A stretch of 41,038 nt of DNA from an uncultured Corynebacterium sp. (GTDB taxonomy: Bacteria > Actinomycetota > Actinomycetes > Mycobacteriales > Mycobacteriaceae), in assembly GCF_945649885.1 (NCBI RefSeq), contig NZ_CALZFS010000009.1, positions 1-41,038 of the forward strand, written 5' to 3'. The notes under the pieces are model-generated. The model saw only the letters and a program-made list of their open reading frames with translations. It searched no databases and was not told the origin of the DNA. Within the stretch, counting starts at the first letter, position 1. Every line of letters starts with the position of its first letter. This document shows, one piece after another, positions 8,466 through 16,263 of the stretch. The translations under genes were made by a program, and so were the position numbers.

Positions 8466-9482
8466 GTTTGCGTTCAGGACAGAATAGGATTCACGCAGCC
8501 TGTCAAACCACCAGTCCCGCCTGTCGGCTGAGGCGGCGAGGGTGTCCAGGCGGTCGCTCTCCGGGGTGATCACCGTGGTCTCCATGAAGCCGTCAACGAT
8601 TGTGTGGGGGGTGGCCACGTCTTCGATGAAGAACTGGGAGGTAGCAAGACCAGCGGCAGCAGGTGGGACGTCGAGGAGGTCGTCGTCATCAAGTTTGGGC
8701 AGTGCTGCCACCGCGGCCAGCCCGGCGTTCATTCCCACCACCGTGTCCAGCGCACTGGCCACCGTGATGTCCATGGTGCGTGCCCGCAGGTGCTGTGCCA
8801 CCTCGAGCACGCGCTGCACTCCACCCAGCGGTGCGACCTTGACCACCGCGACATCTGCTGCGCGTAGCTCTGCCACCCGATAAGGGTCATCGGAACGACG
8901 GATCGACTCATCAGCAGCCACCCGGGCGAAAATACCCCGGCGCTGCAGGTTGGCCCGGACTTCTGCGAGTTCCTCCACCGTGGCGCAGGGCTGCTCCAGA
9001 TAGTCCAGGGCTCCCAGCTGTTGGGCTGCTTCCAGGGCTTCCTGCACTGACCAGCCGGTATTGGCATCCACGCGGATCACCGCACCCGGACGGGCCTCGC
9101 GGACAGCATTCACACGTGCGATGTCATCAGCCAGGGTCTGTCCCTTTTCTGCCACCTTGACCTTGATGGTCCGACAACCGGGGAATTTCTCCAAGACCTG
9201 CGCCACCTCATGTGCCGGCACCGCCGGGATGGTGGCGTTGACCTCCACGTGGGTGCGCAGGGGCTCCGGAAAACCCTGCCATGCCGCCTCCAGGCCGGCC
9301 ACCAACCAGGAGCTTGATTCCACGGCGTCATATTCCAGGAAGGGTGCGAACTCGCCCCAACCGGCCGGGCCGTCGATCAGCAGAGCCTCACGGGTGGTGA
9401 CCCCACGGAACTTCACATTCATGGGCAGCGACACCACATGGGCGCGTTCGAGGATTTCATCAACAGTGGGAAGACTCATCAT
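8463..9482 (-). CDS. menC: o-Succinylbenzoate synthase
   Basis: MenC, of the enolase superfamily, dehydrates SHCHC to o-succinylbenzoate. The barrel residues are visible: KVK (in [10 protein letters not shown]), the metal ligands Asp in RVDANTGW, Glu in YLEQPC and Asp in AADESI, and the second catalytic Lys in VVKVAPLGG. The ORF opens at 9545, but its first 21 residues (MNLPGSSHRWHSAH...) look non-coding. I start at ATG 9482 because TAGGCT lies 8 nt upstream and there is no Shine-Dalgarno; the adjacent ATG 9479 gives [10 protein letters not shown] and may be used instead. About 339 residues, normal for actinobacterial MenC. Divergent from the pterin dehydratase gene. Confidence 0.92.
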   Translation of the reverse strand: MMSLPTVDEILERAHVVSLPMNVKFRGVTTREALLIDGPAGWGEFAPFLEYDAVESSSWLVAGLEAAWQGFPEPLRTHVEVNATIPAVPAHEVAQVLEKFPGCRTIKVKVAEKGQTLADDIARVNAVREARPGAVIRVDANTGWSVQEALEAAQQLGALDYLEQPCATVEELAEVRANLQRRGIFARVAADESIRRSDDPYRVAELRAADVAVVKVAPLGGVQRVLEVAQHLRARTMDITVASALDTVVGMNAGLAAVAALPKLDDDDLLDVPPAAAGLATSQFFIEDVATPHTIVDGFMETTVITPESDRLDTLAASADRRDWWFDRLRESYSVLNAN

Positions 9483-9490
9483 GGAAGTAC

Positions 9491-9496
9491 AGCCTA
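9491..9496 (-). promoter_or_regulatory. -10 element of leaderless menC
   Basis: TAGGCT on the minus strand, 8 nt before ATG 9482. Confidence 0.5.
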
Positions 9497-9611
9497 GGGG
9501 GCGGTGGGCACTATGCCACCTATGGCTGCTCCCGGGGAGATTCATAACAATTTGGCCATATTAATCCTTCTGAGGTGCTTTCCAGGAAGGTGGAAGGCAC
9601 GATGGGGAAGC

Positions 9612-9920
9612 ATGAACACCCCTAAGGACAAAGTGAATATGCAGCAGATTCACAAGGCCAAGCTTGGTTGGAGCACTGTTGGCAAGAGCATCAACGCCCT
9701 CTACACCACCGGCGACTTCGCCACCGGCCTGAAGTTCGTCAACCTGATCGGTGCCTCTGCTGAAGCCAATAACCACCACCCCGACATCGAACTGAGCTAC
9801 GACACCGTCAAGGTTTCCCTGACCAGCCACGATGTCGGTGAAATCACCGAACGTGACCTGGCCCTGGCGGAGATCATCAACAGCCACGCAGAAAGCCTCG
9901 GCTTCAAGAGGTCCCCCTAA
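9612..9920 (+). CDS. 4a-Hydroxytetrahydrobiopterin dehydratase (pterin-4a-carbinolamine dehydratase)
   Basis: Small PCD/DCoH-fold protein of about 102 residues. Family members dehydrate 4a-hydroxytetrahydropterin formed by aromatic amino acid hydroxylases, and some act in molybdopterin or other roles. The signature is clear: NNHHPDIELSYDTVKVSLTSHD, with the paired His and the final His-Asp, followed by GEITERDLALAEIIN. The ORF track begins at 9504, but the first 36 residues are unlike the family; ATG 9612 (MNTPKDKVN) follows GGGGAAG. It lies between divergent menC and menB, although no aromatic hydroxylase is present in the window, so its substrate here is unknown. Confidence 0.88.
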   Translation: MNTPKDKVNMQQIHKAKLGWSTVGKSINALYTTGDFATGLKFVNLIGASAEANNHHPDIELSYDTVKVSLTSHDVGEITERDLALAEIINSHAESLGFKRSP

Positions 9921-9951
9921 ACTCGAACTCAACTCCAACCTCACAACCATG

Positions 9952-9986
9952 GGTGGGTGGGCAGGCCAGTGCGTCTACCACCCACC
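9952..9986 (+). terminator. Hairpin between the PCD gene and menB
   Basis: A 9-bp stem ggtgggtgg (9952-9960) / ccacccacc (9978-9986). There is no T-run, so it is a weak terminator at best. Its right arm touches the menB -10 hexamer, so it could equally be a control element. Confidence 0.4.
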
Positions 9987-9992
9987 TAAGCT
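9987..9992 (+). promoter_or_regulatory. -10 element of leaderless menB
   Basis: TAAGCT lies 6 nt before the menB ATG; there is no Shine-Dalgarno. Confidence 0.6.
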
Positions 9993-9998
9993 GTATCC

Positions 9999-10958
9999 AT
10001 GACCACTTATAGCACCGATAATCCCTTTGATGAGACCCAGTGGGAGACCGTCACAGGTTTTGAAAACCTCACCGACATCACCTACCACCGCCACGTGGGC
10101 ACCTCACGCGTCGATGGCACCGTCCGCATCGCCTTTGACCGCCCCGAGGTCCGCAATGCCTTCCGCCCCCACACCGTGGATGAGCTCTACCAGGCACTCG
10201 ATCACGCCCGCCGCACCCCAGATGTGGGCACCATCTTGCTCACCGGCAACGGCCCCAGCGCAAAAGACGGCGGTTGGGCATTCTGTTCCGGTGGCGATCA
10301 GCGCATCCGCGGCCGCTCCGGATATCAGTACGCCACCGAACACATCGATGATGATGCTTCCGCTGATTCCTCCACCGTGGACGCAGCGCGCGCCAAGGTG
10401 GAGGGTGGTCGCCTGCACATCCTGGAGGTCCAGCGGCTCATCCGCACCATGCCCAAGATTGTCATCGCCGTGGTCAATGGTTGGGCCGCCGGTGGCGGAC
10501 ATTCCCTGCATGTGGTGTGCGACCTGACGATCGCCTCCCGCCAGGAAGCTCGTTTCAAGCAGACCGACGCCGATGTGGGATCTTTTGATGCCGGTTATGG
10601 TTCCGCCTACCTGGCCAAGATGGTCGGCCAGAAATTCGCCCGCGAAATCTTCCACCTGGGCCGCACCTACGATGCCGACCGTATGCAGCAGATGGGTGCC
10701 GTCAACATCGTCGCTGATCACGCAGAGTTGGAAGAAGAAGCCATCCAGATGGCACGGGAGATCAACGGCAAGTCCCCCACCGCCCAGCGCATGCTCAAAT
10801 TTGCCTTCAACCTCACCGACGACGGCCTCATGGGCCAGCAGGTATTCGCCGGCGAGGCCACCCGCCTGGCCTATATGACTGATGAGGCCGTGGAGGGCAA
10901 GGATTCCTTCTTGGAAAAGCGTGATCCAGACTGGTCAGAGTTCCCTTACTACTACTAA
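9999..10958 (+). CDS. menB: 1,4-Dihydroxy-2-naphthoyl-CoA synthase
   Basis: MenB is a crotonase-fold enzyme that cyclises o-succinylbenzoyl-CoA to dihydroxynaphthoyl-CoA. The 319-residue length matches the actinobacterial form, with its extended N-terminus and an inserted acidic segment (HIDDDASADSSTVD). Visible motifs: the RPEVRNAFRP loop (about 49-58), the oxyanion-hole segment FCSGGDQRIRG (about 94-104), VNGWAAGGGHSLH (about 156-168), and the DVGSFDAGYGS motif (about 192-202) carrying the Asp/Tyr site. Promoter TAAGCT lies 6 nt before the ATG, so the mRNA is likely leaderless. A strong terminator follows. Confidence 0.96.
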   Translation: MTTYSTDNPFDETQWETVTGFENLTDITYHRHVGTSRVDGTVRIAFDRPEVRNAFRPHTVDELYQALDHARRTPDVGTILLTGNGPSAKDGGWAFCSGGDQRIRGRSGYQYATEHIDDDASADSSTVDAARAKVEGGRLHILEVQRLIRTMPKIVIAVVNGWAAGGGHSLHVVCDLTIASRQEARFKQTDADVGSFDAGYGSAYLAKMVGQKFAREIFHLGRTYDADRMQQMGAVNIVADHAELEEEAIQMAREINGKSPTAQRMLKFAFNLTDDGLMGQQVFAGEATRLAYMTDEAVEGKDSFLEKRDPDWSEFPYYY

Positions 10959-10974
10959 GGGTTGTGGGAGCCTT

Positions 10975-11038
10975 CCCCTTCAGGCGTTCTCCCGTGGTGG
11001 TGATTCACCCCGGGGGTTGGTGCCTGAGGGGGATTTTT
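10975..11038 (+). terminator. Terminator of menB
   Basis: ccccttcaggc (10975-10985) pairs with gcctgaggggg (11022-11032) with one G-T pair, followed by attttt. Confidence 0.75.
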
Positions 11039-11528
11039 GCTGCCTTTGTGCCGCTTGCCCTCTGCCTGCGTTGTTATTTCTCGACGCACCTCCTGAATTG
11101 GGTAATGCCGGTGTGCTGCTTGAACACTTATTCACGCCGGTGGCTGTAGAGAAGTTCATTTCTGATCCGCAACACCTTAAAACCCTTTGACACCAGAATT
11201 TTCCGTGGAGAGCATCCTCGAAGAAAAACTCTCTAATAGCGTTCGAATAGGTACTTTCCCCACCATTACACAAGAGTTAACCAAGAATTCATCTGTTTGG
11301 TTCTTTTATTCAACCCATATACTTCCCACGTCAAAATGCGAACTCCACGCACAGAATTCCGACAAAAGTGCACGTGAGAGTTTGGTCATGACCAACGATC
11401 ATGAAATACCCAGTACATCCACTCCCCCGAAAACGGGGTTAGCAGCCACCCCCTGAACAAAGCTTTCCCAGCTCAGGGACATTTTCTGATGCTTAGAACA
11501 CGCCCGGGATGGTGCATACTTCTGTGTC
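11039..11528 (+). other. 490-bp gene-free region upstream of pitA with a 14-bp palindrome
   Basis: ORFs here (10882-11190, 11187-11456, 10980-11273 minus) have no protein-like features. A perfect palindrome TTGGTCATGACCAA (11383-11396) lies about 130 bp before pitA and could be an operator. CATACT (11515-11520) lies 8 nt before the pitA GTG and is the likely -10 of a leaderless transcript. Confidence 0.5.
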
Positions 11529-12788
11529 GTGACCGAGTTGATAATTTTGCTGATCGTGATCGTGACGGCCCTGGCCTTCGATTTCACAAATGGATTCCAC
11601 GACACCGGCAATGCCATGGCAACGTCCATCGCAACCGGAGCCCTCAAGCCGAAGGTGGCTGTAACCCTCTCCGCAGTCCTCAACCTCGTTGGCGCATTCC
11701 TCTCTGTTGAGGTTGCTGCAACCGTGGCCAAGGGAATTGTGGACCTCGACCAGTTTGACCTCTCCAACCCCTGGGATTCCCACCAACTTCTCCTGGTGGT
11801 CTTCGCCGGTCTGATCGGCGCAATCCTCTGGAACCTGCTGACCTGGCTGCTGGGCATCCCCTCCAGTTCTTCCCATGCGCTTTTCGGTGGTCTCATCGGT
11901 GCTGCCATCGCATCCCTGGGATTTGGTGGCGTGGTCTGGGATGGTGTGCTGGCGAAGATGATCCTGCCTGCACTGGCCGCCCCGGTCGTGGCCGGCCTGG
12001 TTGCTGCCATCGGCACCTTCGCCGTGTACACAATCACCAAGACCGTTGCGGAGAAAGACAAGAACCGTTACTTCCGCTGGGGTCAGATCGGCTCCGCTTC
12101 CCTGGTGTCACTGGCCCACGGAACCAATGATGCCCAGAAGACCATGGGTGTCATCTTCCTGGCCCTGGTGGCCACCGGCCATGTCGGCACCGACGCCAAT
12201 ATCCCCTTCTGGGTCAAGGCGACCTGTGCCATCGCCATCGCGGTGGGCACCTACCTCGGTGGATGGCGTGTCATCCGCACCCTGGGCAAGGGACTCGTGG
12301 AGATCGATTCCCCTCAGGGCATGGCGGCAGAGACCTCTTCCGCAGCGATCATCCTGACTTCCTCCCACTTCGGCATGGCGCTGTCCACCACCCACGTGGC
12401 AACGGGCTCCATCATGGGAACCGGCATCGGCCGCAAGGGGGCCTCCGTGCGCTGGTCTGTTGCCGGCCGCATGGGTCTTGCCTGGCTGATCACCCTCCCG
12501 ATGTCCGCACTGGTCGGCATCATCTGCTGGTGGATCGCACACGGTATCGGCATGTTCACCTCTGACCTGCTCGGCGTGCTCGTAGCCTTCGCCATCCTGA
12601 TCGGACTGTCCTTCTACATGTGGCGGTACTCCCGCAAGGATCCGGTTGACCCCTCCAACGTCAACGAGGACTGGGATGAGGAGTCCAATGGTGTTGTTCC
12701 TACCCAGAAACAGGAGCCAAGCGCTGACGCACCTGCAAACACCACTGAAACAACCCTGCCTGCCACCAACACCGAGGAGACTAAGTAA
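11529..12788 (+). CDS. pitA: Low-affinity inorganic phosphate transporter PitA
   Basis: PitA (PiT family, PF01384) imports metal-phosphate driven by protons. The 419-residue protein has the duplicated family signature: FDFTNGFHDTGNAMATSIATGA near residue 17 and LAHGTNDAQKTMGVIFLALVATG near residue 195. These lie in inverted repeats within about ten membrane segments. The last about 50 residues are a hydrophilic acidic tail (DPSNVNEDWDEESNG...). Start is GTG 11529, with CATACT 8 nt upstream and no Shine-Dalgarno, suggesting a leaderless mRNA. The next gene begins directly after its stop codon. The mycobacterial region has pitA at the same place. Confidence 0.95.
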   Translation: MTELIILLIVIVTALAFDFTNGFHDTGNAMATSIATGALKPKVAVTLSAVLNLVGAFLSVEVAATVAKGIVDLDQFDLSNPWDSHQLLLVVFAGLIGAILWNLLTWLLGIPSSSSHALFGGLIGAAIASLGFGGVVWDGVLAKMILPALAAPVVAGLVAAIGTFAVYTITKTVAEKDKNRYFRWGQIGSASLVSLAHGTNDAQKTMGVIFLALVATGHVGTDANIPFWVKATCAIAIAVGTYLGGWRVIRTLGKGLVEIDSPQGMAAETSSAAIILTSSHFGMALSTTHVATGSIMGTGIGRKGASVRWSVAGRMGLAWLITLPMSALVGIICWWIAHGIGMFTSDLLGVLVAFAILIGLSFYMWRYSRKDPVDPSNVNEDWDEESNGVVPTQKQEPSADAPANTTETTLPATNTEETK

Positions 12789-13076
12789 ATGAACTTCTCC
12801 AACCTTTTCGGAAGTCTGGTTGATGTCACGCTGGTGGGCATCCTTCTCGGCGCCGGTCTGCCAGCATTGTTTGCCGTAGGAATCCGCATGGCCCATGGCC
12901 CTTCCGCTGTCACTGCCGATGGCACGGTGTCACACCATGCCGGCCCATTGGGCAAGGCTGCGGCTGCGATCTGCTTCGGCATCATCTTCATCGCCGTCAT
13001 GGCGGGCATCCTGTGGGTCACCAAATCCACGATCTTCCAGTACTCCGGCTGGGACATCTTCGGCACCGAGGTCTAA
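12789..13076 (+). CDS. Small two-TM membrane protein coupled to pitA
   Basis: A 95-residue protein with two predicted helices (about 8-30 and 56-78) and a short His-containing linker (VSHHAGPLG). It has no recognisable enzyme motif. It starts at the ATG immediately after the pitA TAA, so it is translationally coupled to pitA. Mycobacteria have a similar-size membrane protein next to pitA (Rv0544c), so a role with the transporter is an inference from conserved pairing. A terminator follows the gene. Confidence 0.8.
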   Translation: MNFSNLFGSLVDVTLVGILLGAGLPALFAVGIRMAHGPSAVTADGTVSHHAGPLGKAAAAICFGIIFIAVMAGILWVTKSTIFQYSGWDIFGTEV

Positions 13077-13104
13077 GCCCTCCACCTATCAACTCACCCC
13101 TTTC

Positions 13105-13155
13105 AGCCCTGGTAACGGGTCGACTTCTGCACAGTCGCCCGAACCAGGGCTTTTT
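13105..13155 (+). terminator. Terminator of the pitA operon
   Basis: agccctggt (13105-13113) pairs with accagggct (13143-13151). A further inner stem cgggtcgac/gtcgcccg extends it, and ttttt follows. Confidence 0.8.
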
Positions 13156-13161
13156 GGCATC

Positions 13162-13167
13162 TAAAAT
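13162..13167 (+). promoter_or_regulatory. -10 element of the leaderless DUF3349 gene
   Basis: TAAAAT lies 7 nt before ATG 13175. The upstream ATG at 13166 overlaps the hexamer, which argues against that start. Confidence 0.6.
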
Positions 13168-13174
13168 GAACCTT

Positions 13175-13489
13175 ATGAATGATCGACCAAATATTGCGTC
13201 CCGTGCCCTGAACTGGTTGCGCCAGGGTTACCCCTCTGGAATCCCCAACCATGACACTTTCGCCCTGTTCTACGTTCTGGAACGGGAGCTTACTGAGCAG
13301 GATCTCAATGAGCTGGTAGAGCTGATCATCGAGGAGGGGGAAGCCACCACATTGCGGGCCAAACCGATTACGCGTGAGCAGATCGGTGAGCTGATCACCC
13401 GTGTGCACAGTCAACCGCCGGAGGAGGAAGACATCACACGCATCCAGGAGCGCTTGAACACGGAGGGTTTCCCCACGCGCACCCCATAA
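13175..13489 (+). CDS. DUF3349 domain protein
   Basis: An acidic, soluble, helical protein of 104 residues, matching the actinobacterial DUF3349 family (Rv0543c-like). The recognisable family features are an N-terminal ALNWLRQGYPSGIPNHDTFALFYVLERELT segment, containing a YPxGIPxxD motif, and a C-terminal IxxRLxxxGFP ending. It has no catalytic residues, signal peptide or membrane segment, and its function is unknown. I chose ATG 13175 because TAAAAT lies 7 nt upstream; 13166 would add three residues, and the ORF-track start at 13013 runs through the preceding terminator. The position between pitA and menE matches mycobacteria. Confidence 0.85.
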   Translation: MNDRPNIASRALNWLRQGYPSGIPNHDTFALFYVLERELTEQDLNELVELIIEEGEATTLRAKPITREQIGELITRVHSQPPEEEDITRIQERLNTEGFPTRTP

Positions 13490-13509
13490 CCACAGCACAC
13501 GCCCAGTAG

Positions 13510-13538
13510 TTGACATGGAAACTAATCCCGCGTAGCTT
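13510..13538 (+). promoter_or_regulatory. Strong promoter of the leaderless DoxX-family gene
   Basis: A perfect TTGACA (13510-13515), a 17-nt spacer and TAGCTT (13533-13538). The ATG is 8 nt further on. This is the best sigma-A-type promoter I see in the window. Confidence 0.75.
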
Positions 13539-13546
13539 TGTTGCCC

Positions 13547-13990
13547 ATGTCAACAATCAAAGAAATTGCCCTGCTTCTCTCCCGTGTCCTCTTCGGCGTC
13601 ATCCTCATCGCCCACGGCTGGGACAAATTCCAGATCACCGGCCTGGAAGGTATCACCGGTTACTTCGATTCCCTCGGAATCCCGGCAGCCAGCCTCGCAG
13701 CACCTGCTGTGGGCGTCATTGAGCTCATCGGCGGCATCATGATCCTGCTCGGTGCCTTCACCCGCGTGGTCGCCGTCATCATCGCTGTGGTCATGCTCGG
13801 TGCCGCTGTCTTCGCGCACGCCAGCTTCGGCATCTACGCCGCCAATGGTGGCTGGGAACTGGTCGGCGCCATCGGCGCAGGCATGCTGGCACTGTTCGCC
13901 ATCGGCGCCGGAGCCTGGAGCATCGATGCACTGATCGCACGCAACAAGTCCACCACCGCTGCAGATGAGAAGCAGCTCATCACCGCATAA
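13547..13990 (+). CDS. DoxX-family membrane protein
   Basis: A 147-residue protein with four membrane helices and the DoxX-family pattern: LLLSRVLFGVILIAHGWDKF near the N-terminus, the loop GITGYFDSLGIPAAS, a helix with GVIELIGGIMILLGAFTR, and two more helices. Family members have been linked to thiosulfate-quinone oxidoreductase subunits and, in mycobacteria, to a redox-control membrane complex; no specific activity can be read from this sequence. ATG 13547 is used rather than the TTG at 13538 because it is 8 nt after TAGCTT. It sits between the DUF3349 gene and menE and has its own terminator. Confidence 0.85.
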   Translation: MSTIKEIALLLSRVLFGVILIAHGWDKFQITGLEGITGYFDSLGIPAASLAAPAVGVIELIGGIMILLGAFTRVVAVIIAVVMLGAAVFAHASFGIYAANGGWELVGAIGAGMLALFAIGAGAWSIDALIARNKSTTAADEKQLITA

Positions 13991-14009
13991 GGCTCCACCA
14001 CCCCACGAC

Positions 14010-14037
14010 GACACCGGTATCAGTTGATATCGGTGTC
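14010..14037 (+). terminator. Terminator of the DoxX gene
   Basis: gacaccggtatca / tgatatcggtgtc (13 bp with one G-T pair) and loop gt, followed by atcgcctttt. Confidence 0.6.
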
Positions 14038-14052
14038 ATCGCCTTTTCCCAC

Positions 14053-14058
14053 TAGACT
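14053..14058 (+). promoter_or_regulatory. -10 element of leaderless menE
   Basis: TAGACT lies 8 nt before the menE ATG. Confidence 0.55.
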
Positions 14059-14066
14059 CTCTTTCC

Positions 14067-15197
14067 ATGAGCTATCGCATTCTCGAACCGTTGCCCGTTG
14101 ACCCCGCCAACCCCGTGGCGATTCTGGGCGACCTCGAGGATGCCATCGCAGGCAGGCGCTCCTTCCTCCCCATCCCCGCCAAGGACCGCCCCCGTGCGCA
14201 GCAGCTGCGGGACTCCCAGAAGGCCGGCCAGCCGATTGATACAGAGATCGCACTGGTCATGGCCACTTCCGGGTCCACAGGAACCCCCAAGGGTGCACAG
14301 CTGACACCGGGTAATCTAGTCAGCTCCGCCGATGCCACACATCAATACCTGGGTGGGGAGGGCCAGTGGTTGCTTGCCATGCCCGCGCACCACATCGCTG
14401 GCATGCAGGTCCTGATCCGGGCGCTCATCGCCGGCGTGGAGCCACTTGCCCTCGACCTCAGCGAAGGCTTCCAGGTCCCAGATTTCGCCACCGCGGCAGA
14501 AGAGCTAAAAACCACCGGCGACCGGGTGTACACCTCGCTGACACCCTTGCAGTTAATCAAAGCCATGGATTCCCTGGAAGGCATCGATGCCCTGCGCCTA
14601 TTTGATGCCATTCTCGTCGGTGGAGCCCCGACCTCACGCCCCACCCTGGATGCCGCCCGGGAACTCGGCATCACCGTGATCACCACCTACGGATCCTCTG
14701 AGACCTCCGGTGGCTGCATCTATGACGGTGTCGCCATCCCGGGTGCCAAGGTCCGCATCCGGGATTCACGCGTGGAACTGGGTGGTCCCATGATCGCGCG
14801 CGGTTACCGCAACTCACCCCGGCACGAGGATTTTTCCGAGCCAGGCTGGTTCCGCACCTCCGACATCGGAGAGTTTGTCGACGACCACCTCACCATCATG
14901 GGGCGCATGGATTCCATCATCGACTCCGGTGGGCTGAAGCTGCACCCCGAGGTGCTGGAAAAAGCCATCACAGACCTCGAGGGCATTGAAGGTGCCTGCG
15001 TGCTCGGTGTGCCGGATCAGCGTCTGGGACAGGCCATCGTCGCAGCGTATTCCGGCACCCTCTCCCCTTCTGAGGTCATCCGTGGACTGTCGGATCTACC
15101 ACGCTGGCAACTGCCCAAGCAGCTCAAGCACGTGGAGGCACTGCCCATGATCGGCCCCGGCAAGGTTGACCGCCGGGCTGTCACGGCCTTGTTCTAA
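14067..15197 (+). CDS. menE: o-Succinylbenzoate-CoA ligase
   Basis: MenE activates o-succinylbenzoate to its CoA thioester through an acyl-adenylate. Adenylate-forming motifs are present: ATSGSTGTPKG (P-loop, about 66-76), YGSSETSGG (about 212-220), TSDIGEF (about 266-272), the hinge IDSGGLKLHPEVLE (about 288-301), and the catalytic Lys in GPGKVDRRAV near the C-terminus. At 376 residues it is shorter than the E. coli or Bacillus enzyme because the N-terminal region is reduced, as in other Actinobacteria. It is leaderless by the TAGACT-8 nt-ATG arrangement. Its stop codon overlaps the stop of the convergent next gene (shared ctaa). Confidence 0.95.
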   Translation: MSYRILEPLPVDPANPVAILGDLEDAIAGRRSFLPIPAKDRPRAQQLRDSQKAGQPIDTEIALVMATSGSTGTPKGAQLTPGNLVSSADATHQYLGGEGQWLLAMPAHHIAGMQVLIRALIAGVEPLALDLSEGFQVPDFATAAEELKTTGDRVYTSLTPLQLIKAMDSLEGIDALRLFDAILVGGAPTSRPTLDAARELGITVITTYGSSETSGGCIYDGVAIPGAKVRIRDSRVELGGPMIARGYRNSPRHEDFSEPGWFRTSDIGEFVDDHLTIMGRMDSIIDSGGLKLHPEVLEKAITDLEGIEGACVLGVPDQRLGQAIVAAYSGTLSPSEVIRGLSDLPRWQLPKQLKHVEALPMIGPGKVDRRAVTALF

Positions 15198-16060
15198 TCC
15201 TCTGACTGACTGATCTCCACCAGCCGGGCGATATCCTCATCCCTGTAGACCTTGGAGATCTGTTCATCATTGCCACCCATGAGCGTGTTGCCCACCACGA
15301 GTGCGCCGACCTGGGTGGTGGGGACAACCGCGAAGTGTCGGGGCTGGGCATATACCTGGCGGATCGGGTGGCCGGAACGCAGGGCACAGACATGCAACCA
15401 CACATCGTCGGCACGCTTACAGCTTTCCAGGAAGACATCACCTTGCTCCACCACGTAGTCGATGAAGGTCGTGGGATATAAAACACCGGAGACCCCGGTG
15501 GCAAAGTGCAGGAAGGATGCCTCGGAGGTATCGGTCGCAGTCCACTTGATATAGGGGAGCATCTTGCCGTCGCGAAGCTCAATGCGGTGGGCACGGTAGG
15601 CCACCACGGCGTCATTACGTAGATCTCCGATGAAGTGGAGTCGCTGGAGGAACCACTCTGGATAGATCATGTCATCATCGACAGTGGCCACCCGCACGCC
15701 GGTGCCCTGCAGCTCACGGAACTGGCTCCAGTACTTGGTGTGGGGCCCGTAGGAACCATCGCTGCACCTGACCTGGAGACCACGTCTGACCAGGCGGTGA
15801 ACCGTATCCGGCCACTGCGCATGGAAATCATCCTCATCCAGCCACAACACGATGGGGGCCTTCTCATGGCCGCGCGCCACCGATTCGATGGTGAAATGCA
15901 CCTGGTTGATGCGTTTTCCATGGGTGGTGAGGGAGACAACAACCTCACCCTCCGCCGGGATCCTGCTCTTGGAGACCCTGTTCAGCACCGCGAGGGGAAG
16001 CATACGCAACAGGGTCAGGAAGATATTCGCCACCTGCCTGACCACATAACCGATCCACAT
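15194..16060 (-). CDS. DXD-containing glycosyltransferase-like protein, unknown function
   Basis: A 288-residue protein with features of a GT-A-fold nucleotide-sugar glycosyltransferase: an N-terminal hydrophobic segment (about 1-22, anchor-like), a first strand VVVSLTTHGKRI, IVLWLDEDDF, and a DDDM acidic motif in VRVATVDDDMIYPEWF resembling the metal-binding DXD. The C-terminal ADDVWLHVCALRSGHP resembles the catalytic segment of such enzymes. I do not recognise a characterised family member. The start is ATG 16060, preceded by GGAGGTGGAGG at 7 nt. Reading from the longer ORF (GTG 16165) would translate this Shine-Dalgarno as a Gly run, which argues against it. Its stop overlaps the menE stop. 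Confidence 0.7.
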   Translation of the reverse strand: MWIGYVVRQVANIFLTLLRMLPLAVLNRVSKSRIPAEGEVVVSLTTHGKRINQVHFTIESVARGHEKAPIVLWLDEDDFHAQWPDTVHRLVRRGLQVRCSDGSYGPHTKYWSQFRELQGTGVRVATVDDDMIYPEWFLQRLHFIGDLRNDAVVAYRAHRIELRDGKMLPYIKWTATDTSEASFLHFATGVSGVLYPTTFIDYVVEQGDVFLESCKRADDVWLHVCALRSGHPIRQVYAQPRHFAVVPTTQVGALVVGNTLMGGNDEQISKVYRDEDIARLVEISQSED

Positions 16061-16263
16061 GCGTTTCCCTCCACCTCCGCCTGACTCCATAGCAACGTCT
16101 ACTTCCTTACCCAGAACACAATAGCCTTTAAGCAGGTTTTCAGACTGGAACGAAGGCTGCGACACCCATCACGCCCTGAGTTTTTCCACGGGTTTCCCAC
16201 GCTCACGGGGTGAAAACCACGACATATTTCGACCATTCATGGGCCATGGGGGAAGATGACTAC

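Noticed and set aside
11187-11456. 89-aa ORF before pitA
   Set aside because: No domain, membrane segment or Shine-Dalgarno; its composition resembles random frame.
13013-13174. N-terminal extension of the DUF3349 gene
   Set aside because: It would translate through the pitA-operon terminator and the -10 element; the leaderless ATG 13175 explains the gene.
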